NCBI GenBank assembly: GCA_003221695.1
Contig: QHSX01000049.1
Location: forward strand, 1 to 64,000
Direction: 5' to 3'
DNA: 64,000 nt
From: Candidatus Rokuibacteriota bacterium
GTDB taxonomy: Bacteria; Methylomirabilota; Methylomirabilia; Rokubacteriales; CSP1-6
Part shown: piece after piece, positions 1 to 11,318 of the stretch
Numbering within the stretch: the stretch's first letter is position 1
How the letters are laid out: the number at the start of each line of letters is the position of its first letter
Notes under the pieces: model-generated
Databases searched by the model: none
Told to the model about the DNA's origin: nothing
What the model saw: only the letters and a program-made list of their open reading frames with translations
Translations under genes and position numbers: made by a program

Positions 1-267
1 TCGCTCCCCATCGTCGTCTGGGGGGCCGGCCTGCTCGCCCATCTCATGAACCGTTTCGTCTGGGTCGTCTGGCTCGGCGGCGGCCTGCTCGGCTACGTGG
101 CCGGCGAGATGCTCATGGAGGACCCGCTCGTGAAGCGCGGGCTCGGCGAGGCCGAGGGTGCCCTCCACTATCCGGTGCCACTCGCCATCGGCCTCGTCGT
201 CACCGCGTGCGGCTGGTGGTTCGCGCGTGAGCACCGCCACCGGGTCAAGGTGCCGGAGCACCTGTGA
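1..267 (+). CDS. TerC/YjbE-family integral membrane protein, C-terminal part (5' truncated by window edge)
   Basis: Frame open from base 1: SLPIVVWGAGLLAHLMNRFVWVVWLGGGLLGYVAGEMLMEDPLVKR, resembling the TerC C-terminal helices; stop at 265-267. Confidence 0.65.
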   Translation, partial: SLPIVVWGAGLLAHLMNRFVWVVWLGGGLLGYVAGEMLMEDPLVKRGLGEAEGALHYPVPLAIGLVVTACGWWFAREHRHRVKVPEHL

Positions 268-323
268 GGCACCCGGGACCATCGAAGCCGGCGCGGCCGG
301 ACGAGCCGTCGGGAGAGCGGGCG

Positions 324-1046
324 ATGGAGGTCGCCCCGATCAAGTCGACGCGGATCTACGAGGAGATCGTCCGCCAGGTCAAGCAGATGATCGCCGAGGG
401 CCGGCTCAAGAGCGGCGACCGGCTCCCGCCCGAGCGCGATCTTGCCGAGAAGTTCGTCGTGAGTCGCTCCTCGGTTCGTGAGGCCCTGCGGGCGCTGGAG
501 AGCCTCGGCCTGGTCGAGATCCGGCCGGGCGAGGGCACGTTCGTTCGCGAGGTCTCCGTCGAGTCGCTGATCGAGCCGCTCGCGCTCATGATGGTCTCGC
601 AGCGCGGGGCGCTCGCCGAGCTCTTCGAGGCGCGGCGCCTCCTCGAGCCCGGCATCGCGGCCCTCGCCGCGAGCCGCGCGACCCTCGAGGAGGTCTCCGA
701 GATGGAGCGGATCCTCGAAGAGCAGTCCAAAGAGATCGCCGAGGGCCGGACGGGCCTCGTCCAGGACGCCGCCTTTCACGCCGCGATCGGCGTCGCCGCC
801 CACAACGGCGCGATCACGCGGATCGCGCACGCGGTCATGGACCTCCTGACCCAGAGCCGCGAGGAGTCGCTCAACACGCCGGGCCGGCGGCAACGCTCCC
901 ACCAGGACCACCGCCGCATCCTGATAGCGATCCGCGAGCGCAACGAGCAGGGCGCGCGCGAGGCGATGCTCGATCACCTCGACGCGGTCGAGGGCCTCGT
1001 GCTGGGGCGAGAGGCCGGCCGCCGCGGGAACGCGAAGTCGTCTTGA
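324..1046 (+). CDS. GntR/FadR-family transcriptional regulator
   Basis: N-terminal wHTH 'IYEEIVRQVKQMIAEGRLKSGDRLPPERDLAEKFVVSRSSVREALRALESLGLVEIRPGEGTFV' plus FCD-type C-terminal domain. The ORF can start at 264, but ATG 324 fits the family better. Confidence 0.9.
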   Translation: MEVAPIKSTRIYEEIVRQVKQMIAEGRLKSGDRLPPERDLAEKFVVSRSSVREALRALESLGLVEIRPGEGTFVREVSVESLIEPLALMMVSQRGALAELFEARRLLEPGIAALAASRATLEEVSEMERILEEQSKEIAEGRTGLVQDAAFHAAIGVAAHNGAITRIAHAVMDLLTQSREESLNTPGRRQRSHQDHRRILIAIRERNEQGAREAMLDHLDAVEGLVLGREAGRRGNAKSS

Positions 1047-1071
1047 CCCGCGCGGGTCGGACGCCTATACT
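1043..1071 (+). promoter_or_regulatory. sigma70-type promoter TTGACC-N17-TATACT
   Basis: TTGACC at 1043-1048, 17-nt spacer, TATACT at 1066-1071; predicted start near A1078. Confidence 0.75.
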
Positions 1072-1083
1072 TGCCGCACTGTG

Positions 1084-1164
1084 ATGTCGTTCACATCGCG
1101 GGTGCTGACGCTGGAGCTTCGCCTTCTGGCGCTGCCGGGCCTGCCCGGAGCATCCGCGCAGTAG
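1084..1164 (+). CDS. Candidate Leu-rich leader peptide, 26 aa: MSFTSRVLTLELRLLALPGLPGASAQ
   Basis: ATG 1084 to TAG 1162; 7 of 26 codons are Leu; starts only about 6 nt after the predicted transcription start and is followed by alternative hairpins and a terminator. Confidence 0.6.
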   Translation: MSFTSRVLTLELRLLALPGLPGASAQ

Positions 1165-1255
1165 CTCAACGTCGGATGCCGCGGGCAGGTTGGAGCCCGT
1201 GGCGCGAGTCGACTGCGAGGGCCACGGGTTGAACGACCCGTGGCCCTCGCTTTTT
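1136..1255 (+). promoter_or_regulatory. Candidate transcription attenuator with alternative 1:2, 2:3 and 3:4 pairings
   Basis: 1:2 stem: CCTGCCCG 1140-1147 / CGGGCAGG 1182-1189, GCATCCG 1150-1156 / CGGATGC 1173-1179, CGGG 1136-1139 / CCCG 1196-1199. 2:3 antiterminator: CCCGTGGC 1196-1203 / GCCACGGG 1221-1228. 3:4 terminator: 1215-1229 / 1236-1250. Confidence 0.65.
1215..1255 (+). terminator. Rho-independent terminator
   Basis: Perfect 15-bp stem GCGAGGGCCACGGGT / ACCCGTGGCCCTCGC, loop TGAACG, followed by TTTTT. Confidence 0.92.
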
Positions 1256-1371
1256 CGGGCGAGGCGTCCTGTGGGAGGGAAGCCAGGAAGCTTGAGAAAG
1301 ATTGACACGAATGCGACGTATCTAGTAACCTTAAAAGACTTTTTCGCCGTTCAGGACGGAGACCTGAGGCC

Positions 1372-4074
1372 ATGACGAAATACGTCTACTCCTTCGGCGC
1401 GGGGAAGGCGGAAGGCTCCTCCCTGATGCGGAACCTCCTCGGCGGCAAGGGCTGCGAGCTCGCCGAGATGACCAACCTCGGGATCCCCGTGCCCCCGGGC
1501 TTCACGATCACCACGCAGGCGTGGTCTCGCTACAACAAGACCGGCCGTCAGTGGCCCGAGGGGCTCTGGGAGCAGGTGCTCGAGCACCTCGCGAAGCTCG
1601 AGGCCACGACGGGCGTGACGTTCGCCGACGCCCAGCGTCCGTTGCTCGTCTCCGTCCGCTCGGGCGCGCGGACGTCGATGCCGGGCATGATGGAAACGGT
1701 CCTCAACCTCGGCCTCAACGACACGACGGTGCTCGGGCTCGCCGCGTGGACCAAGAACGACCGCTTCGCGTGGGACTGCTACCGGCGGTTCATCGCGATG
1801 TTCGGAAGCGTCGTGCTCGGCATCAAGCGCGAGACCTTCGACGCCGAGCTCGACGCGGCGAAGCGGCGCCTCGGCGTGAAGAGCGATCCCGAGGTGTCCC
1901 CGGACGAGCTCCAGAAGCTCACCCAGACGTTCAAGGACATCGTGAGCGCGCGCACCGGCGCGCCGTTCCCGCAGGATCCGAGAGAGCAACTGCGCCTCGC
2001 GATCGACGCGGTGTTCGACTCCTGGTTCGCCAAGAAGGCCACCGAGTACCGGCGGATCCACGGGATCCCGGCCGACTGGGGCACCGCCGTGACGGTGATG
2101 GCGATGGTCTTCGGCAACCTCGGCGAGACCTCCGGGACCGGGGTCGGATTCACTCGGGACCCGCGGACCGGGGATCGCCACTTCTACGCCGAGTTTCTCG
2201 CCAACGCGCAGGGTGAGGACGTCGTGGCCGGCATCCGCACCCCCGAGCACATCGACGACCTCAAGCGCCGGATGCCCGCGATCTACGACGAGCTGCTCGG
2301 GATCGCCGACCGCCTCGAGCGTCACTACAAGGACATGCAGGACATCGAGTTCACCGTCCAGGAGGGCAAGCTCTATCTCTTGCAGACGCGCTCGGGCAAG
2401 CGCGCGGCGGCCGCCGCGGTGGGCGTCGCGGTGGACCTCGTGCGCGAGAGCGTGATCGACCAGCACACCGCGCTGCTCCGCGTGCCGCCGCGCGAGCTCA
2501 GCAAGATCTTCCTGCCCGTGCTGGACCCGAAGGACAAGGAGCAGGCGCTCGCGAAGGGACGCCTGCTCGCCCGGGGGCTGCCCGCCGCGCCCGGGGGGGC
2601 CGTCGGGCACGTGGTCTTCAACGCCGATCGGGCGGTGGAGGCGGCGCGGGACGGCCAGCACGTCATCCTGGTGCGGCCGGAGACGTCCCCCGAGGACGTG
2701 GCCGGCATGTACGCCTCCGAGGGCATCGTCACCGCCCGCGGCGGGCGCACCTCGCACGCGGCGGTCGTCGCCGTTGGGATGGGGAAGTGTTGCGTCGTGG
2801 GCGCAAGCGGCATCGCCGTGGACGAGGAGCGACGGGTCTTCGAGGCGGGCGGGCGCACGATCCGCGAGGGCGACCTGATCTCGATCGACGGCGACACCGG
2901 CGAGGTGATCGTGGACGCGGTGAAGCTGATCCCGCCGCAGCTCACCGACAAGGTCCGTGAATTCCTCGGCTGGGCGGACCGGGTCCGCACGCTGGGCGTG
3001 CGCGCGAACGCCGACACGCCCGAGGACGCCAGGAAGGCGCGCGAGTTCGGCGGTGAGGGCATCGGGCTCGTCCGCACCGAGCACATGTTCTTCGCTCCCG
3101 ACCGGATCCCGATCGTACGCGAGATGATCATGGCGGCCGACTCGGCGTCGCGCCACGCGGCTGTCAAGAAGCTGCTCCCGTTCCAGCGCGAGGATTTCAT
3201 CGGGATCTTCCGCGCGATGGACGGGCTGCCCGTCACGATCCGCCTCCTCGACCCGCCGCTCCACGAGTTCCTCACCACGCCAAAGGAATACAAGGAGATG
3301 CTCGAGGAGCGCGCCCGTCTCGACGCGCTCGGCGTGAACCCCGAACGCCAGCGCGCCCTCGACGAGAAGATCGCGAAGATCGAGGCGCTGCGCGAGGCCA
3401 ACCCGATGCTGGGGCACCGCGGCTGCCGGCTCGGGATCACCTATCCCGAGATCTACGGGATGCAGGTGCGGGCGATCATGGAGGCGGCGTGCACGGCGGC
3501 GGCCGCGGGCGTGACGGTCGAGCCCGAGATCATGATCCCGCTGACCGGCACCGTCGGCGAGATGCAGCTCACCTACGCGCAGACGAAGAAGGTCGCCGAC
3601 GGCATCATCGCGGAGATGGGGGTCCCGGTGAAGTATCTCATCGGGACCATGATCGAGGTGCCGCGGGCGGCGCTGCTCGCCGACAAGATCGCGAAGACCG
3701 CCGAGTTCTTCTCCTTCGGCACCAACGACCTCACGCAGATGACGTTCGGGTACAGCCGCGACGATGTCGCGACGTTCCTCCCGGACTATCTTCAAAAAGG
3801 GCTCCTGCCTTTCGACCCCTTCTCGGTTCTCGATCAGGAGGGCGTCGGGGAGCTCATCAAGATCGGCATCGAGCGGGGCCGCCGCACGCGGCCCGACCTC
3901 AAGATCGGCATCTGTGGCGAGCACGGCGGCGAGCCTTCGTCGGTCGAGTTCTGCCACAAGGTCGGCATGACGTACGTGTCGTGCTCTCCGTTCATGATCC
4001 CTATCGCGCGGCTCAGCGCCGCGCAGGCCCGCATCAAGGCGCGTCAGGCGTCGGAAGGGACCCCCAATGCCTAG
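1372..4074 (+). CDS. ppdK: Pyruvate, phosphate dikinase
   Basis: Full-length 900 aa; 'GGRTSHAAVVA' phosphohistidine region, 'GTNDLTQMTFGYSRDD' and 'GICGEHGGEPSSVEF' signatures. Confidence 0.97.
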   Translation: MTKYVYSFGAGKAEGSSLMRNLLGGKGCELAEMTNLGIPVPPGFTITTQAWSRYNKTGRQWPEGLWEQVLEHLAKLEATTGVTFADAQRPLLVSVRSGARTSMPGMMETVLNLGLNDTTVLGLAAWTKNDRFAWDCYRRFIAMFGSVVLGIKRETFDAELDAAKRRLGVKSDPEVSPDELQKLTQTFKDIVSARTGAPFPQDPREQLRLAIDAVFDSWFAKKATEYRRIHGIPADWGTAVTVMAMVFGNLGETSGTGVGFTRDPRTGDRHFYAEFLANAQGEDVVAGIRTPEHIDDLKRRMPAIYDELLGIADRLERHYKDMQDIEFTVQEGKLYLLQTRSGKRAAAAAVGVAVDLVRESVIDQHTALLRVPPRELSKIFLPVLDPKDKEQALAKGRLLARGLPAAPGGAVGHVVFNADRAVEAARDGQHVILVRPETSPEDVAGMYASEGIVTARGGRTSHAAVVAVGMGKCCVVGASGIAVDEERRVFEAGGRTIREGDLISIDGDTGEVIVDAVKLIPPQLTDKVREFLGWADRVRTLGVRANADTPEDARKAREFGGEGIGLVRTEHMFFAPDRIPIVREMIMAADSASRHAAVKKLLPFQREDFIGIFRAMDGLPVTIRLLDPPLHEFLTTPKEYKEMLEERARLDALGVNPERQRALDEKIAKIEALREANPMLGHRGCRLGITYPEIYGMQVRAIMEAACTAAAAGVTVEPEIMIPLTGTVGEMQLTYAQTKKVADGIIAEMGVPVKYLIGTMIEVPRAALLADKIAKTAEFFSFGTNDLTQMTFGYSRDDVATFLPDYLQKGLLPFDPFSVLDQEGVGELIKIGIERGRRTRPDLKIGICGEHGGEPSSVEFCHKVGMTYVSCSPFMIPIARLSAAQARIKARQASEGTPNA

Positions 4075-4954
4075 CTTCGACGGAGTCTTCATCCCGGTCA
4101 CGACCCCCTTCCGTGGCGACGACGTGGCGCCGGAGCGGCTCCAGGCCAACCTCCAGAAGTGGAACGCGACCGCGCTGGCGGGCTATGTCGTGCTCGGCTC
4201 GACGGGGGAGTTCCCTATGCTCAGCGAGGCCGAGCGCGACCGGATCCTCGTGGCCGCACGCGAGGCGATTCCAAAGGCGAAGGCGTTCATCGCGGGGACC
4301 GGCACGAACTCCACGCTCCACACGATCCGACAGACGAGGCGGGCCGCCGAGGTCGGCGCGGACGCGGCGATCGTGATCACACCGCACTACTTCACGAAGG
4401 GATTCTCGCAGGGCGCGGCGCAGGTCCGCCACTACCTGGCCGTGGCGGACGCGTCGCCGATCCCGATCATGATCTACAACTTTCCGCTCAACACCGGGAT
4501 CAACCTCGAGGCCGAGACCGTCGCGAAGATCGCTCAGCACCCGAACGTGTGCGGGATCAAGGACTCGTCGGGAAACATTCCGCAGGCCGCCCAGATCATC
4601 GACCAGACGCCGAAGACCTTCCACGTCCTGGTCGGCGCGGCGTCGGCGTTGCTCCCGTCGCTTGCGATCGGTTCGTCGGGCGGCATCCTGGCGCTGGGCC
4701 TCATCTGCGCGCGCGAGTTCTGCGACGTGTACGCGCTCGCGAAGGCCGGGCGGTGGGACGAGGCGCGGGAGATCGCCGCGCGCATGATGCTCGCGGACCG
4801 CGGCGTCCCGGGCCGCTACGGGATCGGCGGCCTCAAGGCGGCGCTCGAGCTCCAGGGGTTCTACGGCGGTCCGTGTCGGATGCCGCTCGGGACGCCGGAC
4901 GGCGACGCGATCGAGGACATCAAGGAAGTCCTGGCCACGGCCGGGCTCCTGTAG
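4067..4954 (+). CDS. dapA: Dihydrodipicolinate synthase (DapA) family protein
   Basis: 'GVFIPVTTPFRGDD', 'GSTGEFPMLSEAER', 'IMIYNFPLNTGINL', 'VCGIKDSSGN'. Family is clear; the exact substrate is not proven. Confidence 0.85.
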   Translation: MPSFDGVFIPVTTPFRGDDVAPERLQANLQKWNATALAGYVVLGSTGEFPMLSEAERDRILVAAREAIPKAKAFIAGTGTNSTLHTIRQTRRAAEVGADAAIVITPHYFTKGFSQGAAQVRHYLAVADASPIPIMIYNFPLNTGINLEAETVAKIAQHPNVCGIKDSSGNIPQAAQIIDQTPKTFHVLVGAASALLPSLAIGSSGGILALGLICAREFCDVYALAKAGRWDEAREIAARMMLADRGVPGRYGIGGLKAALELQGFYGGPCRMPLGTPDGDAIEDIKEVLATAGLL

Positions 4955-4960
4955 GAGGAC

Positions 4961-6721
<1,761 letters not shown>

Positions 6722-7297
6722 ATGCAGAATGGGAGCGGGCCCCGGAAGCACACGATCGCCGTCCTCGTCGAGAACAAGTTCGGCGTCCTCTCGCGCGTCG
6801 CCGGCCTCTTCTCGGCCCGCGGCTACAACATCGAGAGCCTCTCGGTCGGCGAGACACTCGATCCGTCCGTCTCCCGCATGACGCTCGTCGTGACCGGCGA
6901 CGAGTTCGTGATCGAGCAGGTGACGAAACAGCTCCACAAGCTCATCGATGTCATCAAGGTGTCGGACCTCACCGACGACGACCACGTGGAGCGCGAGCTG
7001 ATGCTGATCCGGGTCAACGCCGAGCCGCAGCACCGGGAGGAAATTCTGAGGACGGCCGACATCTTCCGCGCGAAGGTGGTCGACGTCACGCCCGTCTCGT
7101 TCACGCTCGAGGCGACCGGCGACGAGGCGAAGCTCGAGGCGCTCGTCGAGCTGCTCCGTCCGATGGGGGTCCAGGAACTGGTGCGGACCGGTAAGGTGGC
7201 GATCGCCCGCGGTCCGAAGACGCGGGTGCGAAAGGCCGAGGCGCCGAAGAAGGCTCGCGTCTCGGACGACCCGAAGGTGGTCGGGTTCGCGGACTAA
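6722..7297 (+). CDS. ilvN: Acetolactate synthase small subunit
   Basis: ACT domain '[45 protein letters not shown]'. Confidence 0.95.
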   Translation: MQNGSGPRKHTIAVLVENKFGVLSRVAGLFSARGYNIESLSVGETLDPSVSRMTLVVTGDEFVIEQVTKQLHKLIDVIKVSDLTDDDHVERELMLIRVNAEPQHREEILRTADIFRAKVVDVTPVSFTLEATGDEAKLEALVELLRPMGVQELVRTGKVAIARGPKTRVRKAEAPKKARVSDDPKVVGFAD

Positions 7298-7330
7298 CGC
7301 AACGGGCGACGAGGGAAAGGAACGTCAGGG

Positions 7331-8338
7331 ATGCCGGCGAAAATCTACTACGACGCGGACGCCGACCTCGGCCTGCTCAAGGGCCGGAAGATCGCGATCA
7401 TCGGCTACGGCAGCCAGGGGCACGCCCACGCGCTGAATCTCAAGGACTCCGGTCAGGACGTCGTGGTCGGGCTCTACAAGGGCTCGAAGAGCTGGGCGAA
7501 GGCCGAGAAGGACGGGCTGCGCGTGGCGTCCGTCAACGAGGCCGCCCAGCAGGCGAGCGTGATCATGATCCTGCTGCCCGACCAGAGCCAGCGTCAGGTG
7601 TTCGAGAGCGAGATCAAGGGCGGGCTCGGCCGGGGCAAGATGCTCATGTTCGCCCATGGCTTCAACATCCACTTCAACCAGGTGGTGCCGCCGCCGGACG
7701 TGGACGTGACGATGATCGCGCCCAAGGCGCCCGGCCACGTGATGCGCGACCTCTTCACCCAGGGGCCCGGCGTCCCCGCGCTGCTCGCCGTCTTCCAGGA
7801 CGTCTCCGGCCGGGCCAGGGACACGGCGCTCGCCTACGGCAAGGGCGTGGGATGTACCCGGGCGGGAGTGATCGAAACCACGTTCAAAGAAGAGACCGAA
7901 ACAGATCTCTTCGGTGAGCAGACGACTCTCTGTGGCGGGATCTCGCACCTCATCAAGGCGGCGTTCGAAACGCTCGTGGAGGCCGGATACCAGCCGGAGG
8001 TCGCGTACTTCGAGTGCATGCACGAGATGAAGCTGATCGTCGACCTCTTCTACCAGGGCGGTCTCGCGTACATGCGCTACTCGGTCTCCGACACCGCGGA
8101 GTACGGCGACTACACCCGCGGGCCGCGTATCGTGAGCGCGGAGACCAAGGCCGAGATGAAGAAGATCCTCGCCGAGATCCAGTCCGGTCAGTTCGCCCGC
8201 GAGTGGGTGCTGGAGAATCAGGCCAACCGGGCGGGGTTCCTCGCGATGCGCCGGCGCGACGCCGAGCATCCGATCGAAGACGTCGGGAAGCGGCTGCGTG
8301 CCATGATGTCGTGGATCGCGCCGCCGCGGATGGGCTGA
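7331..8338 (+). CDS. ilvC: Ketol-acid reductoisomerase
   Basis: '[21 protein letters not shown]', '[38 protein letters not shown]'. Confidence 0.97.
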   Translation: MPAKIYYDADADLGLLKGRKIAIIGYGSQGHAHALNLKDSGQDVVVGLYKGSKSWAKAEKDGLRVASVNEAAQQASVIMILLPDQSQRQVFESEIKGGLGRGKMLMFAHGFNIHFNQVVPPPDVDVTMIAPKAPGHVMRDLFTQGPGVPALLAVFQDVSGRARDTALAYGKGVGCTRAGVIETTFKEETETDLFGEQTTLCGGISHLIKAAFETLVEAGYQPEVAYFECMHEMKLIVDLFYQGGLAYMRYSVSDTAEYGDYTRGPRIVSAETKAEMKKILAEIQSGQFAREWVLENQANRAGFLAMRRRDAEHPIEDVGKRLRAMMSWIAPPRMG

Positions 8339-8341
8339 CGC

Positions 8342-8968
8342 GTGAAGGTCTCCGTTGCGCGCGAGGGCTGGCCGTTCATCACGGTCCCCGCGTTCCTCGC
8401 CGTGGGGCTCCTGCTCGGTGGTCGCCGCGCCCTCGCGCTCCCGTTTGCCGCGGCGGCGCTCGCGTCCCTCGGCTTCTTTCGGGATCCCGACCGGGACGTG
8501 CCGTCGGTGCCGGGCGGCGTGCTGTCGCCGGCGGACGGACGCGTCCTCTCGGTGGAGACGATCGAGGACCGGTTCGTGGGCCCGGCCCTCCGGGTCGGGA
8601 TCTTCCTCTCCCCGCTCGACGTCCACGTCAATCGCTCGCCCATTGCGGGGCTCGTGGTCGGGACCGTGTACTCGCGGGGCCGCTTTCTCGCGGCCTACCG
8701 CTCCGAGGCCGAGGGCGCGAACGAGCGTTGTGCCCTCCACCTGCAGGGTGAGACGGCGCGCGTCACGGTCGTCCAGATCGCGGGCGTGCTCGCCCGGCGG
8801 ATCGTCTGCCGAGTCGGCCCGGGCGACAAGCTCGCGGCGGGCGAGCGGTTCGGCATGATCCGCTTCGGCTCCCGCACCGACTGCGTGATGCCGCGGGGGA
8901 CCGACGTACGCGTGCGCGTCGGCGACCGTGTGACGGGCGGCGTCACCGTCCTCGGGCTCCTGACATGA
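8342..8968 (+). CDS. psd: Phosphatidylserine decarboxylase (short type)
   Basis: 'FFRDPDRDVPS', 'SPADGRVLSVE', 'LSPLDVHVNRSP', autoprocessing-type 'IRFGSRTD'. Confidence 0.93.
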   Translation: MKVSVAREGWPFITVPAFLAVGLLLGGRRALALPFAAAALASLGFFRDPDRDVPSVPGGVLSPADGRVLSVETIEDRFVGPALRVGIFLSPLDVHVNRSPIAGLVVGTVYSRGRFLAAYRSEAEGANERCALHLQGETARVTVVQIAGVLARRIVCRVGPGDKLAAGERFGMIRFGSRTDCVMPRGTDVRVRVGDRVTGGVTVLGLLT

Positions 8969-9759
8969 TCCGACGGCACGGCAAGGGCCTGAGGCGGCGC
9001 CGCTGGCACGAGCTGCGGGAGCGGCGGCGGAGAGGGATCTTCCTGCTCCCGAGTCTCCTCACGACCGGGAACCTCTTCTGTGGATTTTTCGCGCTCATCC
9101 TCACGGTCGAGAACCGGTACACCGAGGCCGCGCTCGCGATCTTCGTCGCGATGATCATGGACATCCTGGACGGGCGCGTTGCCCGTCTGATGAAGGCGAC
9201 CAGCCAGTTCGGCCTCGAGTTCGACTCCCTCGCCGACGTCGTGTCGTTCTGCGTGGCGCCGGCCTTTCTCGTCTACTCGTTCGCGCTCTCCGTCCTCGGG
9301 CGCCCGGCGTGGTTCGGTGCGTTCCTGTTCGTGATCTGCGGGGCCCTCCGGCTCGCCCGCTTCAACGTCCACACGGGGACGGGGGACCGTCGATTCTTCG
9401 TCGGGCTTCCGACGCCCGCCGCGGCGGGGCTCGTGGTATCCGCGGTGATCCTGCTCAAGGGGGTCGAGCTCGTCCCCTGGCTTCTCTTGACGATCGCGGT
9501 CGGAACGTACGTGGCGGCGCTCTTGATGGTCTCGACGTTCCGCTACTGGAGCTTCAAGGAGTTCGACTTCGCCCGGCGGCGTCCGCTCTGGACGCTGCTC
9601 GTCATGGTGCTGAGCGTGATGATCGTGGCCACGCGCCACGAGGTCTTCCTCTTCCTCATCTTCGCGGGGTACGCGGCGTCGGGCCCGATCAGGCGGTTCA
9701 TCGTCGGGCGGACGCCTGCGGTGCTCCCCGCGGACCAAGCCGTCAGGGACCATCCGTGA
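8965..9759 (+). CDS. pssA: CDP-diacylglycerol--serine O-phosphatidyltransferase
   Basis: 'LPSLLTTGNLFCGFFALI' and CDP-alcohol phosphotransferase motif 'DILDGRVARLMKATSQFGLEFDSLADVVSF'. Confidence 0.93.
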   Translation: MIRRHGKGLRRRRWHELRERRRRGIFLLPSLLTTGNLFCGFFALILTVENRYTEAALAIFVAMIMDILDGRVARLMKATSQFGLEFDSLADVVSFCVAPAFLVYSFALSVLGRPAWFGAFLFVICGALRLARFNVHTGTGDRRFFVGLPTPAAAGLVVSAVILLKGVELVPWLLLTIAVGTYVAALLMVSTFRYWSFKEFDFARRRPLWTLLVMVLSVMIVATRHEVFLFLIFAGYAASGPIRRFIVGRTPAVLPADQAVRDHP

Positions 9760-9773
9760 GTCAGGGGGGTCAC

Positions 9774-11318
9774 ATGGATCGCGTCATCATCTTCGACACG
9801 ACGCTGCGGGACGGCGAGCAGTCGCCGGGGTTCTCGATGAACACGGTGGAGAAGCTCGAGATGGCGCGGCAGCTCGCCCGGCTTCAGGTCGATGTCATCG
9901 AGGCGGGCTTCCCGATCTCGTCGGACGAGGACTTCGAGGCGACGCGCGAGGTCGCCAAGCAGGTCGGCACGCTCGAGAACGCGCCGACGGTCTGCGGCCT
10001 CTCGCGCGTGGGGCTGGCGGACATCGACCGCTGTTGGGAGGCGGTGAAGTATGCGCGGAAGCCCCGGATCCACACCTTCGTCGCGACCTCCGACATCCAC
10101 CTGAAGTACAAGCTGCGGAAGTCCCGGGCCGAAGTGCTGAAGGCGGCGGTCGACGCCGTGCGGCACGCGAAGGGCTACTGCGAGGACGTCGAGTTCTCGC
10201 CCGAGGACGCCTCGCGCTCGGACTTCGACTACATGTGCGACGTGCTGTCGGCGGTGATCGAGGCGGGGGCAAAGACGATCAACATTCCCGACACCGTCGG
10301 CTACGCGATCCCGCGCGAGTGGGGCGAGCGCATCGCCCGGATCCGCGAGAAGGTCCGCGGAATGGAGAAGGTGATCCTCTCGGTCCACTGCCACAACGAC
10401 CTCGGCCAGGCGGTCGCCAACTCGCTGACGGCCATCATGAACGGGGCGCGGCAGGTCGAGTGCACCATCAACGGGATCGGCGAGCGGGCGGGGAACGCGT
10501 CGCTCGAGGAGATCGTGATGGCGCTTCGCACCCGCAAGGACTTCTTCGGCGTCGACACGGGCGTGAAGACCGAGGAGATCTTCAAGACCTCGCGGCTCCT
10601 CTCGCACATCACGGGCATCCACGTCCAGCCGAACAAGGCAATCGTGGGCGAGAACGCGTTCGCCCACGAGGCGGGGATCCACCAGGACGGTGTGCTGAAG
10701 GAGAAGCTCACGTACGAGATCATGCGGCCGGAGGACATCGGACGGCCGTCCAACAAGCTCGTCCTGGGCAAGCACTCTGGGCGGCACGCCCTGGCGGCGC
10801 GGCTCAAAGATCTGGGCTTCGACCTCTCCGGGCCCGACCTCGACCGGGCATTCAAGGCCTTCAAGGACCTCGCCGACCGGAAGAAGGAGGTCTTCGACGA
10901 AGACTTGATGGCGATCGTCACCGACGAGGCGGCGCAGGGCGCGATCGGGTACGAGCTCGAGTACCTGCACGTGATCAGCGGGACGGGCGTGGTGCCGTCG
11001 GCGACCGTGAAGCTCAAGAAGGAGGGGCAGGTGTTCCAGGACTCGGGCGTGGGCGACGGGCCCGTCGACGCGGTGCTGAACGCGATCGACGCGGTCACGG
11101 GGATGAAGGGTCGGCTCCAGGACTACTCGCTCCGTGCCGCGACGTCGGGCAAGGACGCGATCGGTGAGGTGTCGATGAAGGTCGACTTCGACGGGACGGT
11201 CGTCTGGGGCAAGGGCGCGTCGACGGACGTGATCGAGGCGAGCGCGCGGGCGTATCTCTCGGCGCTCAACCGGGTGACCCACCCCGCCGCCCAGCACGTC
11301 AAGGAAATCGGACCATAG
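9774..11318 (+). CDS. leuA: 2-isopropylmalate synthase
   Basis: 'IIFDTTLRDGEQSPGFSM', 'VHCHNDLGQAVANSL', C-terminal LeuA allosteric domain. Start taken as ATG 9774. Confidence 0.97.
   Translation: MDRVIIFDTTLRDGEQSPGFSMNTVEKLEMARQLARLQVDVIEAGFPISSDEDFEATREVAKQVGTLENAPTVCGLSRVGLADIDRCWEAVKYARKPRIHTFVATSDIHLKYKLRKSRAEVLKAAVDAVRHAKGYCEDVEFSPEDASRSDFDYMCDVLSAVIEAGAKTINIPDTVGYAIPREWGERIARIREKVRGMEKVILSVHCHNDLGQAVANSLTAIMNGARQVECTINGIGERAGNASLEEIVMALRTRKDFFGVDTGVKTEEIFKTSRLLSHITGIHVQPNKAIVGENAFAHEAGIHQDGVLKEKLTYEIMRPEDIGRPSNKLVLGKHSGRHALAARLKDLGFDLSGPDLDRAFKAFKDLADRKKEVFDEDLMAIVTDEAAQGAIGYELEYLHVISGTGVVPSATVKLKKEGQVFQDSGVGDGPVDAVLNAIDAVTGMKGRLQDYSLRAATSGKDAIGEVSMKVDFDGTVVWGKGASTDVIEASARAYLSALNRVTHPAAQHVKEIGP

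Noticed and set aside
1078-1255. Metabolite riboswitch, 6S RNA or SRP RNA
   Set aside because: No recognised aptamer, 6S bubble or SRP GGAA-tetraloop signature. The Leu-rich ORF ending in the loop of the first hairpin fits a leader-peptide attenuator better.
1351-4149. Very long antisense ORFs (also 4034-7033, 9543-12410, 19136-21691, 33532-36843, 46756-49170 on the minus strand)
   Set aside because: High-GC codon bias creates long open antisense frames; all overlap well-identified + strand genes and their translations are R/D/H/L-rich without recognisable domains.
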